Shown here: one piece after another, positions 50,007 through 58,580 of the stretch
Layout of the letters: the number at the start of each line of letters is the position of its first letter
Position numbering within the stretch: the first letter of the stretch is position 1
Assembly (NCBI RefSeq): GCF_030064675.1
Contig: NZ_CP116413.1
Coordinates: forward strand, 9,106,172-9,170,171
DNA length: 64,000 nucleotides
Source: Crossiella sp. CA-258035
GTDB lineage: Bacteria; Actinomycetota; Actinomycetes; Mycobacteriales; Pseudonocardiaceae
Direction: 5' to 3'
The notes under the pieces: generated by a model
Seen by the model: only the letters and a program-made list of their open reading frames with translations
Databases searched by the model: none
What the model was told of the DNA's origin: nothing
Program-made: the position numbers and the translations under genes

Positions 50007-50624
50007 GTGACAGCCGCGGCTAGCTCGGACGGGGACCTCATAGCGGCCCATGCTGCCGGCGACCCCCACGCGTTCACCGAACTCGTGCGTCGCCATCGGG
50101 ATCGCATGTGGGCCGTCGCCCTGCGGACTTTGCGTGACCCGGAGGAAGCGGCCGACGCGCTGCAGGAGGCGTTCATCTCCGCCTTCCGCGCCGCGGCCTC
50201 CTTCCGCGCCGAGTCACAGGTGACCACCTGGTTGCACCGGATCGTGGTCAACGCATGCCTCGACCGGGTGAGGCGCCGCCAGGCCCGCCCGACCGTGCCC
50301 ATGCCGGAGGAGCCGCACCGCGAACCGATGGCGCCCAGGGACCACATGGACGAGCGGGTCACCTCGCTGGCCGTCCAGGACGCCCTGGCCGAGCTGCCGG
50401 AAGAGCAACGCGCGCCGATCATCCTGGTGGATGTGGAGGGCTACTCGGTGGCCGAGTCCGCGCGGATCCTCGGCATCGCCGAAGGTACCGTGAAGAGCAG
50501 ATGTGCTCGCGGAAGAGCGAAGCTGGCGAAACTTCTCGGGCACCTGCGGAACCCCGATGCAAGTGCGAACGTCTCACCTGACGCTGGAGCAATGGCACCG
50601 CGGCGTCCACGGGAGGGACGATGA
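50007..50624 (+). CDS. sigM: ECF RNA polymerase sigma factor SigM
   Basis: A 205-residue ECF sigma factor. Region 2 spans residues 20-85 (HAFTELVRRHRDRMWAVALRTL, DPEEAADALQEAFISAFRAA) and region 4 covers 125-180 (LPEEQRAPIILVDVEGYSVAESARILGIAEGTVKSR). It is followed by an overlapping anti-sigma gene and sits at the syntenic sigM position. It should direct a stress or envelope regulon when freed from the anti-sigma factor. GTG 50007 is supported by the TATTCT box 7 nt upstream. Confidence 0.92.
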   Translation: MTAAASSDGDLIAAHAAGDPHAFTELVRRHRDRMWAVALRTLRDPEEAADALQEAFISAFRAAASFRAESQVTTWLHRIVVNACLDRVRRRQARPTVPMPEEPHREPMAPRDHMDERVTSLAVQDALAELPEEQRAPIILVDVEGYSVAESARILGIAEGTVKSRCARGRAKLAKLLGHLRNPDASANVSPDAGAMAPRRPREGR

Positions 50625-51433
50625 CCACCAACGAGCGCCGGCCCGGTGTGCCGGATGGCCCGCCGTGGTCTGTTGATCTCATCGCCGATCTGCACGCCGG
50701 GGTCCTTGACCCCGCTGTGGCCGCCCAGCTGCGGCCCAGGATCGAGGCCGACCCGGAGGCGCGGGCCGTGCTGGCCGCGCTCGATGAGACGCAGGCCGAG
50801 CTCGCCGCACTGCCCCCGCTGCGCATGCCGGAGCACGTGGCCAGCCGGATCGAGGCGGCGATCGAGAACGAGGTGCGGCTGGCCATGGCCGCCCGCCCCG
50901 GCGCGGCACCACTGGCACCGTCAGCGCCGCCGCAGGTCCACCAGCAGCCGCAGCAGCTGGCCCCGGTGGTCGACCTCGCCGCCGCCCGCCGCAGGCGCAC
51001 CAGGGCCATCGGCTGGGGCATCGGCGCGCTGGCCGGCCTGGCTGCGGCCACCGGCCTGATCTTCGCCGTGCTGCCGGGTCAGCAGCCGGTCACCGGCACC
51101 GCCCAGCCCACCAGCGTGGCCAGCACGCCGGGGGATGGCGTGCTCGCGCTCAAGTCCGCGGACCTGGACGGCAAGATCCCACCGGGGATCTCCGGCAACA
51201 AGGACTACGGCCCGTTCAGCGACCAGGCCAAGCTCAAGGCGTGCCTGCTGGCCAACAACCAGCCGGGCCACCTGCTCAACCCGGTCGCCGGCCGCCAGGT
51301 CACCGTGGACGGCAAGCCAGGGGTGGCGCTGGTCCTGCTCACCGCGACCCCCGGCCGCACCCGCCTGCTGGTCGTGGGCGCGGACTGCGCCGCCGGGAAG
51401 CCGTCGTTGATCAAGGACAGCACCGTCGGCTAG
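50621..51433 (+). CDS. Anti-sigma-M factor (RsmA-like), membrane protein
   Basis: A 270-residue protein. The N-terminal cytoplasmic part (residues 16-80) has helices SVDLIADLHAGVLDPAVAAQL and LPPLRMPEHVASRIEAAIENE, followed by a basic ARRRRTRAIG stretch, one membrane helix (GALAGLAAATGLIFAVL), and an extracytoplasmic domain ending in AGADC-type residues. It lacks the HxxxCxxC zinc motif of many ECF anti-sigmas. The ATGA overlap with sigM and the synteny with mycobacterial rsmA (Rv3912) give its role: holding SigM inactive until an envelope signal triggers release. Confidence 0.85.
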   Translation: MTTNERRPGVPDGPPWSVDLIADLHAGVLDPAVAAQLRPRIEADPEARAVLAALDETQAELAALPPLRMPEHVASRIEAAIENEVRLAMAARPGAAPLAPSAPPQVHQQPQQLAPVVDLAAARRRRTRAIGWGIGALAGLAAATGLIFAVLPGQQPVTGTAQPTSVASTPGDGVLALKSADLDGKIPPGISGNKDYGPFSDQAKLKACLLANNQPGHLLNPVAGRQVTVDGKPGVALVLLTATPGRTRLLVVGADCAAGKPSLIKDSTVG

Positions 51434-51461
51434 CCGTCGCGGTGTGACGTCGAAGTCACCT

Positions 51462-51488
51462 GGGAACAGCCGCACCTAGGATCGCGTT
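51462..51488 (+). promoter_or_regulatory. SigR/SigH-type promoter of trxB
   Basis: GGGAAC (51462-51467) and GTT (51486-51488) are separated by exactly 18 bp, matching the thiol-oxidative-stress sigma consensus GGGAAT-N18-GTT. Transcription would begin near 51495, leaving a 45-nt leader before GTG 51540. Confidence 0.72.
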
Positions 51489-51539
51489 GTGCCGGTACGA
51501 AGCCGGCACACGTCGACTCACGGGCACGGAGGTCCCCAG

Positions 51540-52502
51540 GTGTCATCGCAGGTACGAAACCTGATCGTGGTGGGCTCCGGTCCAGCCGGGTACACCGCGG
51601 CCACCTACGCCGCTCGGGCTCAGCTGGATCCCCTGGTCTTCGAGGGCACCCAGTTCGGCGGCGCGCTGATGACCACCACCGAGGTGGAGAACTACCCGGG
51701 GTTCAAGGACGGGATCATGGGTCCCGACCTGATGGAGCAGATGCGCGCCCAGGCCGAGCGGTTCGGCGCCGAGCTGCGGGCCGAGGACGTCGAGTCCGTC
51801 GAGCTGTCCGGCCCGGTGAAGACGGTCACCGCGAACGGGGTCACCTACCAGGCCAAGGCCGTGGTGCTGGCCATGGGCGCGGCCGCCCGCTACCTGGACG
51901 TGCCCGGTGAGCAGAAGCTGCTCGGCCGCGGTGTGTCCGCCTGCGCCACCTGCGACGGGTTCTTCTTCCGCGACCAGGACATCGCGGTGGTCGGCGGCGG
52001 CGACTCGGCGATGGAGGAGGCCACCTTCCTCACCCGCTTCGCCCGCTCGGTGACGATCATCCACCGGCGGCAGGAGTTCCGGGCCTCCCGGATCATGCTG
52101 GAGCGCGCCCGGGCCAACGAGAAGATCCGCTGGCAGCTGGACACCAAGGTCGTCGAGGTGCTCGGCGAGACCTCCGTCACCGGCGTCCGGGTGGCGAGCA
52201 CCGTGACCGGCGAGGAGTCCATCCTGCCGGTGACCGGGTTCTTCGTCGCGGTCGGCCACGACCCGCGCTCCGCGCTGGTCAAGGGCCAGGTGGACACCGA
52301 CGAGGAGGGCTACGTCAAGGTCGCCTCGCCCGGCACCGCCACCAACCTGGACGGCGTGTTCGCCGCGGGCGACCTGGTCGACCACACCTACCGGCAGGCG
52401 ATCACCGCGGCCGGGTCCGGCTGCGCGGCCGCCATGGACGCCGAGCGCTGGCTGGCCGAGCGGGAAGCCGCCGAGCCGGAGACCGTGGCCGCGGTCAGCT
52501 GA
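51540..52502 (+). CDS. trxB: Thioredoxin-disulfide reductase
   Basis: A 320-residue flavoenzyme that passes electrons from NADPH to thioredoxin. The FAD fingerprint is [18 protein letters not shown] near residue 8, the redox motif CATCDG near residue 135, the NADPH motif [15 protein letters not shown] near residue 150, and the C-terminal [24 protein letters not shown] 51540 is chosen: GGAGG ends 7 bp upstream and the earlier in-frame GTG at 51489 would lie upstream of the promoter's start point. It is co-transcribed with trxA. Confidence 0.95.
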   Translation: MSSQVRNLIVVGSGPAGYTAATYAARAQLDPLVFEGTQFGGALMTTTEVENYPGFKDGIMGPDLMEQMRAQAERFGAELRAEDVESVELSGPVKTVTANGVTYQAKAVVLAMGAAARYLDVPGEQKLLGRGVSACATCDGFFFRDQDIAVVGGGDSAMEEATFLTRFARSVTIIHRRQEFRASRIMLERARANEKIRWQLDTKVVEVLGETSVTGVRVASTVTGEESILPVTGFFVAVGHDPRSALVKGQVDTDEEGYVKVASPGTATNLDGVFAAGDLVDHTYRQAITAAGSGCAAAMDAERWLAEREAAEPETVAAVS

Positions 52503-52545
52503 GCCCCCACAGACCGATTCACCTGCCCCCAACCAAGGAGTGACG

Positions 52546-52872
52546 ATGGGCAACAACACCAAGGTCGTGTCCGACGCGAGCTTCGTCGAGGACGTGCTGC
52601 AGAGCGACAAGCCGGTGCTGGTGGACTTCTGGGCGACCTGGTGTGGACCGTGCAAGATGGTCGCCCCGGTCCTCGAGGAGATCGCGGGCGAGCACGCGGA
52701 CAAGATCACCATCGCCAAGCTGGACATCGACGCCAACCCGTCCACCGCGCGGGACTACCAGATCATGTCGGTGCCGACCATGATGCTGTTCCAGGGCGGC
52801 AAGCCGGTGAAGACGATCGTGGGCGCCAAGCCGAAGGCCGCGATCCTCAACGACCTGAGCGACGTGATCTGA
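52546..52872 (+). CDS. trxA: Thioredoxin
   Basis: A 108-residue thioredoxin with the active site WCGPCK near residue 31, the conserved VLVDFWATWCG lead-in, the cis-Pro loop MSVPTMMLF and the GGKPVKTIVGAKPKAAIL end. It reduces protein disulfides and is recycled by TrxB. AAGGAG (52535-52540) lies 5 bp before ATG 52546, so this start is preferred over the in-frame GTG at 52540. It follows trxB by 43 bp. Confidence 0.95.
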   Translation: MGNNTKVVSDASFVEDVLQSDKPVLVDFWATWCGPCKMVAPVLEEIAGEHADKITIAKLDIDANPSTARDYQIMSVPTMMLFQGGKPVKTIVGAKPKAAILNDLSDVI

Positions 52873-52958
52873 GTCCTAACCCAGGACCCGCCCGCTGCGC
52901 TGACCTGTGCGATGAGTTAGTTCAGGTGAACCTGGCGTAAAGTCCCCAGCTGGATCGT

Positions 52959-53036
52959 GCAACCCCGGTTCGCGGTTCTTCGTCATCCTGATGAGTGGTT
53001 CTGCCGCTCGGGATGGTGAGCCGCAGCCGGGGTTGC
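52959..53036 (+). terminator. Large structured terminator after trxA
   Basis: GCAACCCCGG (52959-52968) pairs with CCGGGGTTGC (53027-53036), and CGTTTT follows directly, as for a Rho-independent terminator. The 58-nt interior can fold further (TCATC/GATGA near 52983-52994), so the element is longer than needed for termination alone. Confidence 0.6.
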
Positions 53037-53162
53037 CGTTTTCGTGCTGGAACGACTGCTGGGAGTAGCCCCGCATGTGGCTGCTCAAACCGCAAGGCAC
53101 AATAGGACGTCTTCAACTGCGCGCCGAACGAATTTCCGGCGCCCGAGTCATGCGAGGGGTGC

Positions 53163-54317
53163 ATGCTGCTGCTCCGCCGGGGTGATGACGGTCCAGCCGT
53201 CGCCGAGATCCGGGCGACTCTCGTGAAGCTGGGGCTGCTACCGGCCACCAACGGCCAGATCAGGCCTACCAACTTCGATGGCCAGGTCGAGCACGCAGTG
53301 CGCTCGTTCCAGCAGCAACGAGGGCTGATCACCGACGGCATCGTCGGTCCGAACACCTACCGGGCGCTGACCGACGCGCGCTGGCAGCTCGGCGACCGCA
53401 ACCTCGCCTACCTGATCTCCCAGCCGATGAGCGGCGACGACGTGCTCACCCTGCAGCAGCGACTGCTCGAACTGGGCTTCAACGCCGGTCGCGCGGACGG
53501 CGTCTTCGGTCACCAGACCGAGCACGCGCTGCGCAACTTCCAGCGCGACTACGGCCTCTCCGTGGACGGCATGTGCGGCCCTGGCACGCTGCGCGCGCTG
53601 CGCCAGCTGGCGCCCAAGGTCCGTGGCGGCCGCCCGGTGTTCCTGCGCGAGCAGGAGCACCTGCGCCGGTCCGGCCCGCGCCTGTCCGGCAAGCGGATCG
53701 TGATCGACCCCGGTCACGGTGGTGGCGACCGGGGCATCGTGGTGGACGGCGTGTCCGAGGCCGACCTGATGTGGGACCTGGCCAGGCGGCTGGAGGGCCG
53801 CATGGTGGCCACCGGCATGGAGGCACTGCTCTCCAGGGGCCCGCAGGTGTGCCCGCCGGAGTCCGACCGCGCCCAGTTCGCCAACAGCGCCAACGCGGAC
53901 CTGTTCCTGTCCCTGCACTCGGACGCGAACTCCTCCCCGCACGCCCGCGGCGTGGCCACCTTCCACTTCGGCAGCGGCGGCCACGGCACCAGCTCCACCG
54001 TGGGTGAGGCCCTGGCCGGGTTCATCCAGCGCGAGCTGACCGCCCGCACCGGCATGCTGGACTGCGGCACCCACCCGAAGACCTGGGACTCGCTGCGGCT
54101 GACCCGCTGCACCGCGGTCCGGGTGGAGACCGGTTACCTGACCAATCCCGAGGACCGCCGCCGGCTGCTCGACCCGGCCTTCCGGGACGTGGTGGCCGAG
54201 GGCATCCTGGTCGCGGTGAAACGGCTGTACCTGCTGGGCAAGAACGACCAGCCCACCGGCACGTTCACCTTCGACGACCTGCTCAAGTACGAGCTGTCCA
54301 AGGCCGAGACGGCCTGA
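53163..54317 (+). CDS. cwlM: CwlM-like N-acetylmuramoyl-L-alanine amidase-fold protein
   Basis: A 384-residue protein without a signal peptide. Two peptidoglycan-binding domains (GDDGPAVAEIRATLVKLGLLP at 6-70; DDVLTLQQRLLELGFNAGRADG at 90-145) are followed by an Amidase_3 fold (VIDPGHGGGDRG, NSANADLFLSLHSDANSS, RVETGYLTN). The C-terminal TGTFTFDDLLKYEL tail matches the mycobacterial CwlM region that PknB phosphorylates. In mycobacteria the phosphorylated protein activates MurA in the cytoplasm. ATG 53163 has GAGGGG upstream. Confidence 0.88.
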   Translation: MLLLRRGDDGPAVAEIRATLVKLGLLPATNGQIRPTNFDGQVEHAVRSFQQQRGLITDGIVGPNTYRALTDARWQLGDRNLAYLISQPMSGDDVLTLQQRLLELGFNAGRADGVFGHQTEHALRNFQRDYGLSVDGMCGPGTLRALRQLAPKVRGGRPVFLREQEHLRRSGPRLSGKRIVIDPGHGGGDRGIVVDGVSEADLMWDLARRLEGRMVATGMEALLSRGPQVCPPESDRAQFANSANADLFLSLHSDANSSPHARGVATFHFGSGGHGTSSTVGEALAGFIQRELTARTGMLDCGTHPKTWDSLRLTRCTAVRVETGYLTNPEDRRRLLDPAFRDVVAEGILVAVKRLYLLGKNDQPTGTFTFDDLLKYELSKAETA

Positions 54318-54322
54318 CCCAG

Positions 54323-54371
54323 CCAACGAGAAAGGCCCCGCCGGTTTCCCTGGCGGGGCCTTTCTCGTTGG
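54323..54371. terminator. Bidirectional 20-bp perfect hairpin terminator
   Basis: CCAACGAGAAAGGCCCCGCC (54323-54342) and its exact complement (54352-54371) flank a 9-nt loop. It separates the convergent cwlM and GNAT genes and can serve both strands. Confidence 0.85.
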
Positions 54372-54373
54372 TC

Positions 54374-55012
54374 TCAGACGGGGCGGAAGCTCGGTTCCTT
54401 GCTCCCGGCGGTGGCGCTGATGGACACCGTGCCCAGCAGTCGCTCCAGCGCGGCCTCCACGTCTTCCTTCCAGGTCAGCGCGGTCCGCAGCTCCAGGCGC
54501 ATCCGCGGCCACTTCGGGTGCGGGCGCACGGTCTTGAACCCGACGCTGAGCAGAAAGTCCGCGGGCAGCACGCAGTTGGGCTGGTCAGGCGTGGCGTCGC
54601 CGAAGGCCTCGATCGCCTTCACGCCGCGCCTGGTGAGGTCCTTGGCCACCGCCTGCACCAGCACCCGGCCGAGGCCGCCGCCGGTGAACTCCGGCAGCAC
54701 CTGCAACGCGGTGATCAGCACCGCGTCCGCGCTGACCGGGGAGGTGGGGAAGGTGGACGCCCGTGGCACCACACCCGGCGGGGCGTAGAGCACATGACCG
54801 GCTGGCACCCCGTCGGCATAGATGATCCGGCCGCAGGAACCCCACTCCAGCAACACCGCGGAGATCCAGGCTTCCTTGTCGAACTCGGTCTGGCCGAACT
54901 CCTCGGACTGCTCCTTCATGTGCGGAGCGAGCTCCCAGAACACACAGCCCCGGGAGTGCCGGGACAGGTGGTCGAGGTTGTCCAGCGTGACGCCGACTAC
55001 GCGTCGCGACAC
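54374..55012 (-). CDS. GNAT-family N-acetyltransferase
   Basis: A 212-residue protein with a GNAT-like region: the acetyl-CoA loop VLPEFTGGGLGRVLVQAVAKDL near residue 125 is the Q/RxxGxG/A-type motif. The N-terminal part (VTLDNLDHLSRHSRGCVFWELAPHM) is shared with the mycobacterial Rv3916c family at the same place. The acetylated substrate is unknown. GTG 55012 is chosen because GGGAGG lies 4 bp upstream; the longer frame adds an unlikely Cys-rich N-terminus. Confidence 0.82.
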   Translation of the reverse strand: MSRRVVGVTLDNLDHLSRHSRGCVFWELAPHMKEQSEEFGQTEFDKEAWISAVLLEWGSCGRIIYADGVPAGHVLYAPPGVVPRASTFPTSPVSADAVLITALQVLPEFTGGGLGRVLVQAVAKDLTRRGVKAIEAFGDATPDQPNCVLPADFLLSVGFKTVRPHPKWPRMRLELRTALTWKEDVEAALERLLGTVSISATAGSKEPSFRPV

Positions 55013-55174
55013 CTGACCTCCCAGCAAGAACGGCATGCCCGCGCACCACGGGCACCGAGAACCAGCATAGGCGCAGCGCACCGGCTTCGACAGGGAGGCC
55101 GGATCACACTCGGCGCCATCGGTGCCATCGGCGGCCTAGACTGGCTCGGACGATCGCCGATACCGGAGCGCCGC

Positions 55175-56524
55175 ATGAACCTACCTGCCTCAACGCCCGA
55201 ACAGCAAAATCCGTCCGCTGTCCCGGCCGCGGCGGCAGCAGGGCGCAGCCTGGACCCCCACCTGAGGCGCTACGCGGCGCGCACCGCGGGGATGACGGCT
55301 TCGGAGATCAGGGCGCTGTTCTCGGTGGCCAGCCGCCCCGAGGTGGTCTCGCTGGCCGGTGGCATGCCGTACCTGGCCGCGCTGCCGCTGGAGTCGCTCT
55401 CGGCCGACGTGGCCCAGCTGATGGCGGCGGAGGGCCAGACCGCGCTGCAGTACGCCTCCGCGCAGGGCATCCCGGCGTTGCGCGAGCAGATCTGCCAGAT
55501 CATGGCGCTGGAGGGCATCTCGGCCCACCCGGACGACGTCACGGTCACCGTGGGCTCGCAGTCCGGCCTGGACATGGTCACCCGGATCTTCTGCGATCCC
55601 GGTGACGTGGTGGTCGCCGAGGCGCCGTCCTACGTCGGCGCGCTGGGCACCTTCTCCGCCTACCAGGCCGAGGTCGTGCACGTGCCGCTGGACGACGAGG
55701 GCCTCATCCCCGGCGAGCTGGACCGCACGCTGACCGCGCTGGCCTCGGCCGGTCGCCGGGTCAAGTTCCTCTACACGATCCCGAACTTCCACAACCCGGC
55801 CGGCGTGACCCTGGCGGTGCACCGGCGGGCCGAGGTGCTGGAGATCTGCGCCCGGCACGGCGTGCTGGTGGTCGAGGACAACCCGTACGGGATGCTCGGC
55901 TTCGACGGCCAGACCTACCCGGCGCTGCGCTCGATGGAGCCGGAGAACGTGGTCTACCTCGGCTCGTTCTCCAAGACCTTCGCGCCGGGGCTGCGGGTCG
56001 GCTGGGCGCTGGCCCCGCACGCGGTGCGGGAGAAGCTGGTGCTGGCCTCGGAGTCGGCCACGCTCTGCCCGCCCACCTTCACCCAGGCGGTGGTCTCCCG
56101 GTACCTGGCCCAGCACGACTGGATGGGCCAGATCAAGAACTACCGCGAGGTCTACCGCGAGCGCAGGGACGCCATGCTCGCCGCGCTGGAGGCGCACCTG
56201 CCGGCCGGCTGCCGGTGGACCAAGCCGGACGGCGGCTTCTACGTGTGGGTGGGCGTGCCGGAAGGCATTGACACCAAGGCGATGCTGCCGCGCGCGGTCA
56301 CCCAGCGGGTGGCCTTCGTGCCCGGCACCGCGTTCTTCGGCGACGGCTCCGGCAACGGGCAGATGCGGCTGTCCTTCTGCTACCCGACGCCGGAGCGGAT
56401 CCGCGAGGGCGTGCGCAGGCTGGCCACTGTGCTGGAGGGCGAGCTGGAGCTGATCAGCACCTTCGGCCAGGTGCACCGCCGCCAGTCCACCGGCCCGCAG
56501 TCGCCGTCCCCGGACACCGCCTGA
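55175..56524 (+). CDS. PLP-dependent class I/II aminotransferase
   Basis: A 449-residue fold-type I aminotransferase resembling 2-aminoadipate transaminases and the aminotransferase part of MocR proteins. Key sites are the substrate region SLAGGMPYLAAL, the NFHNPAGVTLA loop with the PLP-pyridine Asn, DNPYGMLGF, and the PLP-lysine in YLGSFSKTFAPGLRVGWA (GSFSK). No helix-turn-helix is present. The substrate is unknown. ATG 55175 has GGAG upstream. It is divergent from the GNAT gene; this gene and the next are insertions relative to the mycobacterial order. Confidence 0.85.
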   Translation: MNLPASTPEQQNPSAVPAAAAAGRSLDPHLRRYAARTAGMTASEIRALFSVASRPEVVSLAGGMPYLAALPLESLSADVAQLMAAEGQTALQYASAQGIPALREQICQIMALEGISAHPDDVTVTVGSQSGLDMVTRIFCDPGDVVVAEAPSYVGALGTFSAYQAEVVHVPLDDEGLIPGELDRTLTALASAGRRVKFLYTIPNFHNPAGVTLAVHRRAEVLEICARHGVLVVEDNPYGMLGFDGQTYPALRSMEPENVVYLGSFSKTFAPGLRVGWALAPHAVREKLVLASESATLCPPTFTQAVVSRYLAQHDWMGQIKNYREVYRERRDAMLAALEAHLPAGCRWTKPDGGFYVWVGVPEGIDTKAMLPRAVTQRVAFVPGTAFFGDGSGNGQMRLSFCYPTPERIREGVRRLATVLEGELELISTFGQVHRRQSTGPQSPSPDTA

Positions 56525-56547
56525 CCTCTTCCCACAACGCTTTTCCC

Positions 56548-56581
56548 GACGGTCCACTGTGGACGATCACAGTGGACCGTC
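56548..56581 (+). terminator. 14-bp perfect hairpin after the aminotransferase
   Basis: GACGGTCCACTGTG (56548-56561) pairs with CACAGTGGACCGTC (56568-56581) around GACGAT. It lies 24 bp past the stop and just before the ligase ribosome site. Confidence 0.65.
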
Positions 56582-56605
56582 GCCATTCACGCAAGGAGCT
56601 GTGCA

Positions 56606-57553
56606 GTGTCTGATCGTTGGGTCGCGGTGCTGGCCGGTGGACTGTCCCACGAGCGGGAGGTCTCGCTGCGGTCGGGCCGCAGGCTCTCCGCCGCGCTGCG
56701 CGAGACCGGGCTGACCGTGGAGGAGTGGGACGCCGACGGCGCGCTGCTGGAGCGGCTGCGGCAGCACCGGCCGGATGCCGCGGTGATCGCGCTGCACGGC
56801 GGCGAGGGTGAGAACGGCGCGGTGCAGTCGGTGCTGGAGATGCTCGGCGTGCCGTACGTGGGCACCGACCCGAGGGCCTGCCGCCGGGCCTGGGACAAGC
56901 CGACTGCCAAGGGCGAGCTGGCCCGCGCCGGGCTGAGCACGCCGGACTGGGTGGTGCTGCCGCACAGCACGTTCCGGGTGCTCGGCGCCCAGGCGGTGCT
57001 GGACGCGCTGGTCGACCGGCTCGGCCTGCCGCTGATGCTCAAGCCGGACCAGGGCGGCTCGGCGCTGGGCGCGACCGTGGTGCGGGACGCGGCGGACCTG
57101 CCGGCCGCGATGGTGGACTGCCTGGCCTACGGGGACACCGTGCTCGCGGAGACCTATGTTTCCGGGGTTGAGGTGGCCGTGGGGGTGCTGGACACCCCGG
57201 AGGGGCCCCAGGCCCTGCCGGCGGTGGAGATCCTGCCGGAGAACGGCGTGTACGACTACTCGGCCCGGTACACCGCTGGGCTCACCACGTTCCACGCGCC
57301 GGCCCGGCTCGCGCCGGAGACGCAGCGGGCGGTGGGGGAGCTGGCGGTGGCCGCGCACCAGTTGCTCGGCCTCCGCGACATCTCCCGCACGGATGCGATC
57401 GTGGCGCCGGACGGCACGGTGCACTTCCTGGAAGTGAACGTCTCGCCGGGACTCACCGAGACCTCGTTGGTGCCGATGGCGGTGGAGGCCGCCGGGCGCT
57501 CGCTCGGTGAGGTGTTCGGCACCCTGGTCGAGCGAGCGCTCGCCCGCAGCTGA
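56606..57553 (+). CDS. ddl: D-alanine--D-alanine ligase
   Basis: A 315-residue ATP-grasp ligase joining two D-alanines for peptidoglycan. N-terminal VAVLAGGLSHEREVSLRSGR is the ligase opening, IALHGGEGENGAVQSVLEMLGVPYVG the substrate loop, LMLKPDQGGSALGATVV the ATP-binding loop, and FLEVNVSPGLTETSLVP the C-terminal metal-binding motif. AAGGAG (56593-56598) sits 7 bp before GTG 56606. A second ddl elsewhere in the genome is possible, since the position next to parB is unusual. Confidence 0.9.
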   Translation: MSDRWVAVLAGGLSHEREVSLRSGRRLSAALRETGLTVEEWDADGALLERLRQHRPDAAVIALHGGEGENGAVQSVLEMLGVPYVGTDPRACRRAWDKPTAKGELARAGLSTPDWVVLPHSTFRVLGAQAVLDALVDRLGLPLMLKPDQGGSALGATVVRDAADLPAAMVDCLAYGDTVLAETYVSGVEVAVGVLDTPEGPQALPAVEILPENGVYDYSARYTAGLTTFHAPARLAPETQRAVGELAVAAHQLLGLRDISRTDAIVAPDGTVHFLEVNVSPGLTETSLVPMAVEAAGRSLGEVFGTLVERALARS

Positions 57554-57605
57554 CAGACGTTCCCATCTGAAAACGTCACCGTGACATAAGTCGGCAATAC
57601 CCTGG

Positions 57606-58580
57606 CTAGTCGGCCTGCTGTGCCCGTTTTGCCCCGTTATGTCCCATCAGCTCCACGATGCGCTCAAGATCGTCCACGGAGCCGAACTCGAGCACGATCC
57701 GGCCCTTGCGCCGGCCGAGCTCGACCTTGACCCGGGTGTCGAACGCGTCCGACAGCTTCTCCGCGAGGTCCTGGAGCCCGGGGGCCTGGATCGGCTTGCG
57801 CGCCGCCGGCTTGGCCTTGGCGGGCTGCTCGCTCTTGGCGAGCACCACGGCCTCCTCGGTGGCGCGCACTGACAGACCCTCGGCAACGATCTTGGCGGCC
57901 AGGTCCTCCTGGCGGCCGGGGTCGTCCAGCCCGAGCAGCGCGCGGGCGTGCCCGGCGGAGAGCACCCCGGCGGCGACCCGGCGCTGCACGGGGAGGGGCA
58001 GCTTCAGCAGCCGGATGGTGTTGGTGATCACCGGGCGGCTGCGGCCGATCCGGCCGGCCAGCTCCTCGTGGGTGACCTCGAACTCCTCCAGCAGCTGCTG
58101 GTAGGCCGCCGCCTCTTCGAGCGGGTTCAGCTGCACCCGGTGGATGTTCTCCAGCAGCGCGTCCCGCAGCATCGCCTCGTCGGCGGTCTGCCGGACGATG
58201 GCCGGAATCCGGTCCAGCCCCGCCTGCTGCGAGGCCCGGAGCCGCCGCTCGCCCATGACGAGCTCGTACTGTCCCTTGCCGAGCTCCCGGACCACGACGG
58301 GCTGCATGAGCCCGAACTCGCGGATCGAGTGCTCCAGCTCGGACAGCGCGTCCTCGTCGAAGACGTGCCGGGGCTGCTTCGGGTTCGGCTTGATCGCCGC
58401 GGTCGGCACCTCGCGGTAGACCGCACCGGCCACCGAGGTCTCCGGCTCCACCGCCTCACCCTTGGGCCGGGAGGCCACCGCGGTGGCGGCGGGGGAGGAG
58501 GCGCCCGCCGCACCGGGCGGCGGGCCGCTGGGGATCAGTGCGGCGAGACCTCGGCCGAGCCCGCCCTTTCGTTCTGTCAT
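57606..58580 (-). CDS. parB: Chromosome partitioning protein ParB
   Basis: A 324-residue ParB. The CTP-binding/arginine-rich box [20 protein letters not shown] lies near residue 110, preceded by [20 protein letters not shown], and the helix-turn-helix is [21 protein letters not shown]. The C-terminal dimer domain begins near residue 275. It binds parS sites (three nearby) and spreads to build the partition complex. ATG 58580 overlaps the parA stop by 4 bp (ATGA). The gene converges with ddl. Confidence 0.95.
   Translation of the reverse strand: MTERKGGLGRGLAALIPSGPPPGAAGASSPAATAVASRPKGEAVEPETSVAGAVYREVPTAAIKPNPKQPRHVFDEDALSELEHSIREFGLMQPVVVRELGKGQYELVMGERRLRASQQAGLDRIPAIVRQTADEAMLRDALLENIHRVQLNPLEEAAAYQQLLEEFEVTHEELAGRIGRSRPVITNTIRLLKLPLPVQRRVAAGVLSAGHARALLGLDDPGRQEDLAAKIVAEGLSVRATEEAVVLAKSEQPAKAKPAARKPIQAPGLQDLAEKLSDAFDTRVKVELGRRKGRIVLEFGSVDDLERIVELMGHNGAKRAQQAD

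Noticed and set aside
51489..51539. GTG 51489 as the trxB start
   Set aside because: It falls upstream of the predicted SigR start point, while GTG 51540 has GGAGG at correct spacing.
54368..55174. N-terminal extension of the aminotransferase to 718 residues
   Set aside because: It is antisense to the GNAT gene and has shadow composition; ATG 55175 has GGAG upstream and starts a normal-length enzyme.
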